From contig CM038467.1 of NCBI GenBank assembly GCA_021464415.1, positions 27,893,248 to 27,957,247 on the forward strand: DNA of 64,000 nt, in the 5' to 3' direction. The notes beneath the pieces are model-generated. The model made no database searches and was not told the DNA's origin. It was given only the letters and a program-made list of their open reading frames with translations. The position numbers were made by a program, and so were the translations under genes. Source of the DNA: Lonicera japonica (taxonomy: Eukaryota > Streptophyta > Magnoliopsida > Dipsacales > Caprifoliaceae). Each line of letters opens with the position of its first letter. Positions within the stretch are counted from its first letter, which is position 1. Positions 55,798-64,000 of the stretch are shown in pieces.

Positions 55798-56007
55798 AGA
55801 AGAAGAAGAAGAAGAAGGAGGAGGAGGAGGAGGATTAACGATTAATGGTTAAATGTAATTAATCATTAATCTATGTGTATTAAAATGGGAGTGGTAAAGG
55901 AAGTAGTGGGAGTGTTAATGAGTAAAAGAGAGTTGGTGGGAGTGGTAGTGAGAGTGGGAGTGAAAGCAAGTAGTTTGTGGGGTGGAAATAGCACCACCCT
56001 TAATTAA
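54524..56007. mobile_element. TIR element with mirrored CTT and GAA arms
   Basis: The ends are inverted: GGGTGGTGCTATTTCCACC from 54532 and its complement ending at 55999, with about 45 bp of good pairing. TTAATTAA stands outside both ends and may be the target duplication. Inside, (CTT)n at 54679-54790 faces (GAA)n at 55499-55582, 55663-55690 and 55765-55818, so the element could fold over most of its length. The centre (55080-55470) holds CGGTnnnnnnACCGA-like units, and the segment CGATGTAAGGTCCCGAGAGC occurs twice. Confidence 0.7.
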
Positions 56008-57400
56008 CACCCAACCTAGTGAACCTATTTTAGATAAAGTAAGCATTTCCAACCTCACAATTAGCGGCGGAGCCACCTTAAAGATCGAGGACGTGATAAA
56101 CGCTTATTTTAATTTTTGAAATATGTTCAATTAGTTAAAATATTAAAAATAAAAAATATATAAATTTAGTTGGTAATAATTAAAATTTGTCCACCTAATT
56201 ACATTATCATTAATATGGGACGATATAATAGATATCATCCCATATTTCAATAAGGTTTAACTATGTAATCGTTCAAAAGGACGATTCTTTGTTCGTTAAA
56301 AAATTGACATTCTTCTAATAACTACAACAGTTATTCATATAACTAATTTTATAGCCCATGTGTGATGCACGGACATTTTGTAAATTAGTAATTATACATA
56401 AAATATTTTTAAATATATACTTTACATAAAATAAATAATTCTAGTCGTAAATATTTGTTGTGAATATTAGATGAAGAAAGATTATAGTTGAATGATAATT
56501 ATAAGCAATTGAAGAATTAAACAACGTAGAATAAAATATTTCAAGATAAAAAAAACTTTCAATTTGCTTATAAAAGACAGTTATTAGTATTTTATATCCA
56601 TATCCATAATACTGATATGATACTTGATAGTATAAACATACAATGAATGTTAATCCTACGAGATAAAAGAAAAATATCTGCTCATAAATCGTCCACTCCA
56701 TCACAACTAATAGTAACTTTGCTAATAAGAAAGTCGGATTATTAATTTTATATATTGCAAAAATGAAAGTTGTTCTATTAATTTGAGATAGATTAGTATA
56801 TTTTTTGATACATTTTGACAAAGTGTGTCTCACAAACAAATTACATTTCAAAAGGTAACTTGTTTTATTTGTTGTTAGTTTTATTTTTTTTATGTGGTTC
56901 TTGTTTAGCCAAAAACAGAATAGACAACCCGAAAACATTAGTAATTACCGCTTAAACAAAATAGTTTAAACATTCTACAGTTGTCTGTTGATTAAATTTC
57001 AACTTTCAGTGCTCTTTGGGCATAAGCAATAACTATGTATGCGTTCGGCTCCGTGACGTTACTTATGAAATAGACGAAAGAGGCTTGCACAAATGCGCAA
57101 TTCTAGAACTGTGTTTTGAGTATAAGAAGTTGTAAAGGTTTAAATTAATGTGCACTTTTTTTCTTTAACATACATCATTGTAAAAGTTGAACACTTCAAA
57201 TTAATGTAATGGAATAATTCAAAATATGAAGTCGTGGAATTGAAAAAAAAAATTGTACGAAAATACACCCCACTTGATAACTGCAGTTGCATAAACATTA
57301 AAAGTTATACAATTATGAACAAAAATTGGATTTATATGTTGATAAAATAACTAATTAATAATTTGGATGGGAAAAACTAATTAACAAAAAATTATCAAAT

Positions 57401-57449
<49 letters not shown>

Positions 57450-58559
57450 ATAAATTAACAGAGACAGAAAATAGAGAGAAGGTTGTATAGTTGCGTACAT
57501 AAGAATCTGCAGAAAAAACTATTTTCGATTTTTTGCGATAAATTAAGAGGAGACTGAATTAATGGGAATTGTATGCCCTAAAAAAGAGAGAAAGTGAACA
57601 AAATGTTTCCCTTGCAGTTCCTGAAACATGAAAATCAAATATATATATATACAATTATGTAAATGAACTAAATGACTGGAAATAAATGCTACCCAGGAGA
57701 TTACATATGAAATTTTACATGCAATAAAAATTTGCAATCCCTAATGGTTTAGCAACACAATTTGTATTGATGTCATAACTAATATGCTTACAATTTAGTT
57801 CTTTTATCAAAAAATTGAAAATAAATGTTGAACTAATTGATCTGGTCAAGCTACTCCATGAATATATATATATATATATATATGTTGAATTGATTAATTT
57901 GGTTTAAGCCATTCCTAATTTGGTGAGGCATTCAAATAAGAATACATGTCAACATAGTAATCATGAAAAGGCAAAAATGAACACACAGAGATATAAAGAG
58001 TAATAAGGATTAAGAAAACTCACATTGACAATTGAAGCACCATTAAAAATATTTCATCATATGAATGAATGTCTTGAATTGGTCTATAATTCGTTGACTT
58101 CCCTGCAAAACCAAAGTATACTACTACTAATCACTTACAATATTAATTTATATCTTTAGGGAATTTGGTCAAACAGTTGATTTGCATAATCCCTAATGGC
58201 CTAACCATAAGAGCAAATTAACAGATGTCAACACAAAGTTTATATAGAAATTAATTGTAAGTTCCATCTTATAATTCTCTTGGGTGTACATATAGAGACG
58301 GAGAAATAGAGAGAGGTGTGAATAACATAGCATAAAATTGGTATTAAAAGGGAGAAAAAGTGATAATTGGTTATTGACAATTGCAAGGAAAGATGGAAAA
58401 CTAAACCTACATGAGAAGAATAGATGAAAAGTGAGGGACGGGAGAGAAACAAAGAATACAGGAATGGGAATTTGTATCTTGCATATTAAACGTACTTATG
58501 GCCGAGTACGTGCCAATGATAACGTCCAAATTAAATAGGTGTTAATGATTGAAGATGAA
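56008..58559. other. AT-rich spacer
   Basis: No supportable gene. (GA)n at 57401-57447 and (AT)n near 57862-57882. An open frame at 56441-56938 on the - strand is AT-rich with no family resemblance. Confidence 0.5.
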
Positions 58560-58850
58560 GGCTCCGTTTGATTGCAAAGATGGAAAAGGAAAATAAATTT
58601 AGTTAGTTTGTGTGAAAAGATAGAAAATAAGGTGAGAGATGTTACTCATTTTATGAGTATATATCCTCCATCTTTTAATTTTTTGGTGGAAAATTTTTAC
58701 TCACCACCAAGCAAAAAAAATTTCTTCATGGAAAAACTTAAAAATCAAGAGGATATCACCTCTCTCACTCAACTTATTTTCCATCTTTTCACCAAAACTA
58801 ACTCAATTTATTTTTCTTTTCCACCTTGCAATTAAACGCAGCCGAATAGT
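58560..58850. mobile_element. MITE with inverted arms of about 90 bp
   Basis: GGCTCCGTTTGATTGCAAAG at the left pairs with CTTGCAATTAAACGCAGCC at the right. Pairing continues through TAAATTTAGTTAG and GTGAAAAGAT. No coding capacity. Confidence 0.75.
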
Positions 58851-59090
58851 GGAATTCCTCGAAGCCATGAATGGATCCAGACGCAGAAGATTCATACAGC
58901 CTAAACTATATTAATAGGAATAGAGGGGAAGGGACATCGGCGGTCGGAGACAAAACGGTTAAGAAGAGGTTTTTGTTTTGAACGGCTGAAGAAAGAAGTT
59001 AAGGTTAAAGAAGAAAGAGAGGAAGGGCCACGTGTTAAATATAGGTGATGTCACATGTCACAATATGATGAAGTTCTTCCATTACGTATA

Positions 59091-59379
59091 TACTCCCTCC
59101 ATCCTAATTTAATTGTCCATTATTCTATTTTTGGATGTCCCAAAATAATTGTCCACTTTTTATATTTGGCAAGTCATTAATTAGAGCACTTTCTATAATT
59201 TCCTATATTACCCTTTAAGTTGTCACCACTTTTTTTATTGTGAGTCCCGCCACCTTCTTTTATTAAAGGAAAAGTAAAAGATATTTTTGGAAATAAATAT
59301 TTTCTCTTAAAGTAATAATTATGTTTCCTTAAATTTTAGTTTTTTAAAATTGGACAATTAAATTGGGACGGATGTAGTA
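59091..59379. mobile_element. Stowaway-like MITE
   Basis: CTCCCTCCATCC at 59093 and, inverted, CTACATCCGTCC ending at 59377, each flanked by TA. Inner arms ATTTAATTGTCCA and TGGACAATTAAAT pair. Typical of Tc1/mariner-derived plant MITEs. Confidence 0.85.
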
Positions 59380-60787
59380 TTAGTTATATGATATAATTAG
59401 TATTTACAACTTACTTTTTTTTAATTATCTTAGAAAAGCTACAATTATATACAATATGTGACATTTTAATAATTAAATTGTAATTAAAAACTACAAATAT
59501 AGTTAGAGAAAGCTTAGATAAATTAATAAGGTTGGTACCACAGAAAATTATTAATTTAGCGGGATTGTTTAATTTAGAAAGAATTTTATGTTCGATATGC
59601 ATCATGTACATAAATAGTATACCAACAATTTGATACACGCATCAAATCAAAACATACACAAAAAAATAAACAATTCCATAAAAGATTTAGTGTTTCAAAA
59701 TTAAATTCCATAGAAGATCAAATGTGTGGAGATGTTACATGCTTATGAATTGAGCAATCATCTGTTAAATACAATCGTCGTAAACATAATTTAGTCTTAG
59801 ACTCAAAATCATAGTAATTTTCATATACTTCTTGCACCTATCAATGGTGTCTCATTTGAAAGGGAGAAAAATTGGCTTCAAAATTCAAAAAAGTGAATTT
59901 ATGAGCTTCAAAATTTAAAAAAGTCACATTTTCATAATAATTAAAATAGGGGATTCGTAAGGAGTGATTTAGGTTTAACTTGTGATTGATTGTGAAAGTT
60001 TATTTGGGATTTTTTTATTGGGAATAGTTAATTTGATTATGGTCTGGTTTAGTTAATTGATCATGACGTGATATGGGGCACTCAATTTAACTTTGCCTAA
60101 TTAAGTGATTGAATTTTTTTCAATTTAACTGAAGGTGTACAATTTTTATATATGCAATTTAGTCATAATAGACCACTTCTATGAAACTAAAATAATAAAT
60201 ATTTTTTTGTTGAACTATTTTTAGAAAGATTAAAATCATTTTCTACTATCTATTTAAACTAAGTAAAATGTACTTAGACGAGCAAATAAAACAAGCCCTT
60301 ACCTTTAACAAATTATTACGAGAGTTTGTGTTACTTCAATAAAAACAATATCCCTTCGCCTTATGCCATCTTTGAAAATCTACAAAAATACAAGACAACA
60401 AAATTAGTTTTTGTGCTAGATTTAGTTTATACCTACAAAAATACAAGAAAAAATAACTGCATATTCTAAAGAGTTTCATAGAACCATCGATAATTAAGTC
60501 AAAATTTTACTTTTAAACTGAGAAATATAGTTGCGTATACATGAAACAGTAAAAATCTTTTTTTTAATGTGCAAGAAAGAATAAAGTTGAAATTATTTAA
60601 AAAAAAAAAGTTACAAAGGATTTGATTTAAGTTTAAAATGAGTCAACATTACTGATATCATATATGACATATACTTCTTTTTTAGTTAATTGTAATGATG
60701 AGAAGTGAATCTTAAAAGCCAGCCAACACTACCACTATGTTATTGGCTTCTTTATAAAAGTAACATTGAATTGAAATATTATATGAC
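59380..60787. other. AT-rich spacer downstream of the resistance gene
   Basis: No gene seen. It includes the 3' flank of the TNL gene. Confidence 0.5.
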
Positions 60788-63700
60788 TTACATACCTTCC
60801 CATGTGACGTGGGCCCCAAATAGTTCTCCAAACCAACTGTTGCTTATTGGTGGATCAATGTAATAAAAATACCAACAATGATGGCATAAGAAGAAGGCTC
60901 GTGGGCTCATAAATTGATAATTTGACAAATCTCCACCAATGACTTCTCTACTGTTGTTGTAATGAGGACTCGCTTTCATTTCTTCCTCCTTTTCCTCTTC
61001 ATCACCCCAAACAAAGTTTATACCAAATTCTTTCACCTCTAATGCTTCACTACAAATTACAGAAACATCAATTTCATCGCCTCTGTCCAATTGATTCCCC
61101 AACTTCCAATGGCTTAACCAAACAAACTCTTCTTCTTCCTTCCTCTTTTCTGGAATTGCTATAGCCACGGGACTGTATATCCACTTAAGGTCCTTGCTCT
61201 TATTATTAATCTTAGTAAATAATAGAAACTGATGTTCAGTTTTATAAATGTTGGAGAGTTTGTACACAGAGTAAACATTCAGTCCTCGAATCCTAAGACT
61301 AGTATGATGTGAAGGTACAACAAAAGGTCTTGAAGATGATGATGAACCCTTATTATCATTTCTATCACCACACCAACTTGGAATCTCTTCCCGTCGGAAA
61401 AATGTGCTGAATATACCAAATTCATATAGTCCCTGTGACCACATGATGAACCATAATTAATAACCCAATTTTAAGGATTCATTATAAAGTTGGGGAAATA
61501 CACTATGCACTATATGTTTAGACACACACACACACATACATATATCTATATTAAGAGAGAGAGAGAGAGAGTGCACCTGACGGGTATTTTCCTCGATCCC
61601 AAAGTTATAGGGTGCGTTAATTGCATAGCTCAACCTAAGGTTTCCAATTAATTCAACACCGTATAAGCCTAAATTATCAAGTATTTCTCTACTAACTTTT
61701 TCTAGGGGTTCAAGCTTAAACATACTTTGAACCTCTTTTAGTTTTCCACAAGAATCTCGTGTAATGCCAGGCCTAGTTAAAGCTGACTGGTATGATATAC
61801 TTTCCAATAAACTACACCCAGACACTTCCAAAAACGTTACTTTCGGCAGGCCCGAGATGGAATGCAGTTCTTTGCATGAAGTTAAGTAGAGGTGTGAAAG
61901 TTTACGAAGACTACCAACGCATTGTGGCAGGGTAAGAAAATGATTGTAGCTTAAATCTAACATTTTCAACATGGATAGATTACTAAAATCCAAGGGAAGA
62001 TCATCATCTGATAGATCACAATTTTCAAGACTAAGAGATACTAAAGAGCAAGGGAAAGAAACATGAATGTCTTGTGGGTTTTTCAATATCGGTTTTGACA
62101 CCCATGGTTGAAAAAATGTTTGGTATAGTTTGACATGATGATTTTTGCGGATAGAGGTCAATGGGTAAATGGTGACTTCATTAACATTAAGCACTTTTAA
62201 TGACTCCATATTCTTCAAATCCATTGGAAACTCACGAATATTTGAGCAACCATCGAGTACTAATGTTTGAAGAGATTTTAGCATGCTAATGTTTGGAAAC
62301 TTCCTTAGACTTTTGCAATTCTTGAGATTCAGTAAATTAAGCCTCTCTAGGTTTCCAATTGTATCAGAAACCTCAACTAACTGTACGCAACCTTCGAGGA
62401 TCAATCTCTCAAGACTGAGGAGTCCTTTAAAGTTGGGTGTTTTAATAAGCGTTTGAGAATTACTAAGATTAAGGATCTTCAATGATAATAGAACCTGTTT
62501 AATACCAAGAAAAAATACCATTAGTCAAAAAATGGAAATAATATAGGTATTAAAGGAAAAATGTAGTTGGTTGCTTTAAGTACCTTATTTCCGGTCCAAA
62601 CATATTCTAATTTGCTGTAACTCATGTCAAGAAACACAATATTTCCCAAAGGCAAGTCATATGGTATAGATTTTAAAGGAAAACCATGCCAACACAACCA
62701 TCTTAAACCTTCAGGAAACATCTCACAACGTCCACTCAGCTTTGCGTAATTTAGTTTTAAGATTTTTAGTCTGTCCATCCTTGAAAATGCATCATAGTTG
62801 AAGTCTACATCATGTGATGGTTCTGAAGAGAGGAAGTTAAAATAGCGACTTCTAAATGAACTGCCTTGATTTGATGATAAAGACGTGCTGCAAAATTCGT
62901 CATATAGGTGTTTTTTCCCTTTCCTAACATTATGAGCATCGTCCTTGTACATTTTCATGTCAAGTACGAGACCTTCAATTGTTTTGGTACCCTAATATAT
63001 AAAGAAAAGAGATCAAAGGTAAATAAAAAGCATCATATAACTTATGAGCATATATACAAGAGCAAAGAAAGATACACTTCGTATAAATAATTCTTACCGT
63101 TTTCTTATCCACCACCATGTAGCAGTCCTTGGGACGCCACAATCTACTACGTCTCCCGGGCTCATTTGGTGACTCTTGGTCAACTATTTGCCTTCCCATG
63201 TCTTGAAGCAATTGATGCATTATTAGCTTATTGCGATAGTCAGTGGAAATGAGACATCTGTCAATGAGATTTTGAATTCCACATAACGGAAAGAAATCAC
63301 AAGCTTCTAATATTTCAATTGTTTCGTCTTTTCCGTGTCCAACAAAGAAACAAGCAATATGCAAGAATAAGTTTCTGTCATGGTCGTCTTGCAAGGAATC
63401 AAAGCTTATTTTCAGTACATTTAGTATTCTAGTTTCAGGAATTGCTTCTAATTTCTCCAATGTACTTGCCCACACTTTTGTACTCTTTCCTGCTAAAGAA
63501 GAACCGAGAATCTTGTGAGCTAGAGGAAGCCCTCCACAATGATATACTGCCCTTTTTGATTGTTCCATGTAACCTTCAGCGGGGCGTTCTTTTCCAAAAG
63601 CATGCCAACAAAATAGCGCCAAAGATTCATCATCATCTAATTTTTCAACTGCATGAAGTTTATGAACTTCATGAGCCTTTAACACCGACTTGTTCCGAGT

Positions 63701-64000
63701 TGTTATAATAATTTTACTTCCCGGATAAAACTCTCGTGTTCCAAGCAATACCTCTAATTCTTCCACTTCGTCAACATCATCTAAAACAACAAGAATCCTT
63801 TTACAACCTATTACTTCATTGATCTTATTGATACCATCATCAACGTCAAAAATTTCTTTTCTCTTCCCCTTCAGAATACTTGAAAGAAGTTGTTCTTGTA
63901 AGTTAACTAAGCCCTTGGGTTGCTGAGACTTCGCTTTAACTGATGCAAGAAAGCAACTTCCCTCAAATCTTTGAAAGTTCAAATTATAAACAAATTTTGC
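60788..64000 (-). CDS. TIR-NBS-LRR disease-resistance protein, 3' part
   Basis: Four exons on the - strand: 63098 to beyond 64000, 62584-62991, 61577-62494 and 60788-61432, all GT-AG. Exon 1 holds the NB-ARC domain without its P-loop: kinase-2 RILVVLDDVD (final Asp as in TNLs), GSKIIITTRN, CGGLPLA, the TNL-type FLHIACFF and MHQLLQDMGRQIV. Exon 2 starts GTKTIEGL, the TNL linker into the LRRs. Exon 3 encodes LRRs such as LKILNLSNS, LERLILEGC and LQTLVLDGC. Exon 4 starts GLYEFGIFSTFFRREEIPSW, the post-LRR (C-JID) domain, and ends at 60788. No stop or shift is seen. TIR and P-loop lie outside the window. Such receptors detect pathogen effectors and trigger cell death. Confidence 0.92.

Noticed and set aside
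56441..56938. 165-codon ORF on the - strand with hydrophobic stretches
   Set aside because: AT-rich region, codons dominated by Phe/Ile/Tyr/Asn, no homology I recognise and no gene context.

Overview
The window is repeat-dominated nuclear DNA from a flowering plant, almost certainly a eudicot. It holds spliced genes with plant-type introns, plant LTR retrotransposons of the Athila and Tat lineages, a CACTA transposon, plant MITEs and a TIR-type NBS-LRR resistance gene (a class abundant in eudicots and essentially missing from grasses). I cannot name the species. Recognisable host genes are few: a beta-glucosidase (GH1) remnant, a methionine S-methyltransferase remnant, and the 3' part of a TNL resistance gene at the right edge.

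Layout. 1-11194: an Athila-lineage Ty3/gypsy element on the + strand, its 5' LTR cut by the window start. gag-pol and an envelope-position ORF are both in one frame but interrupted by stop codons. 11195-12863: AT-rich spacer with a foldback MITE. 12864-39972: a split GH1 beta-glucosidase gene on the - strand. One of its introns holds a CACTA element (13353-36301), which itself holds an 18.2-kb Tat-lineage Ty3/gypsy element in - orientation (16490-34708, 5-bp target duplication CCTAG). The Tat element has gag, protease, RT, two RNase H domains and integrase on the - strand. On the opposite strand it carries two extra genes: a five-exon plant-mobile-domain gene (19986-23764) and a single-exon DUF7745-like ORF (24201-25456). 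39973-49500: spacer with a possible hAT relic, a 5'-truncated LINE, long triplet microsatellites and a pararetrovirus-like fragment. 50127-53001: decayed methionine S-methyltransferase. 53040-60787: spacer with several TIR elements. 60788-64000: TNL gene, - strand, running off the window.

Most interesting observation. The Tat element has a 12-bp perfect palindrome, TGTCGCGCGACA, in about 20 copies. They occur only in three places: the LTR promoter and just upstream of the TATA box of each of the two antisense genes. The antisense modules are recognisably related in sequence to the LTR clusters, so one element appears to run three promoters through one shared palindromic site. The unrelated Athila element repeats the design with its own palindrome, CCATGATCGATCATGG (9 copies: four in the LTR, five upstream of the envelope-position ORF). 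In both, neighbouring sites often lie 20-23 bp apart, about two helical turns. This looks like an element-private cis-regulatory system, perhaps read by a protein the element encodes or recruits; that last step is inference.

Age and order of events. The GH1 gene was hit by CACTA in an intron; the Tat element then landed inside the CACTA transposase gene. The Athila LTRs differ by about 1% over the part visible, the Tat LTRs by roughly 2% in the stretch compared by eye, so both insertions are fairly recent although both copies are coding-defective.
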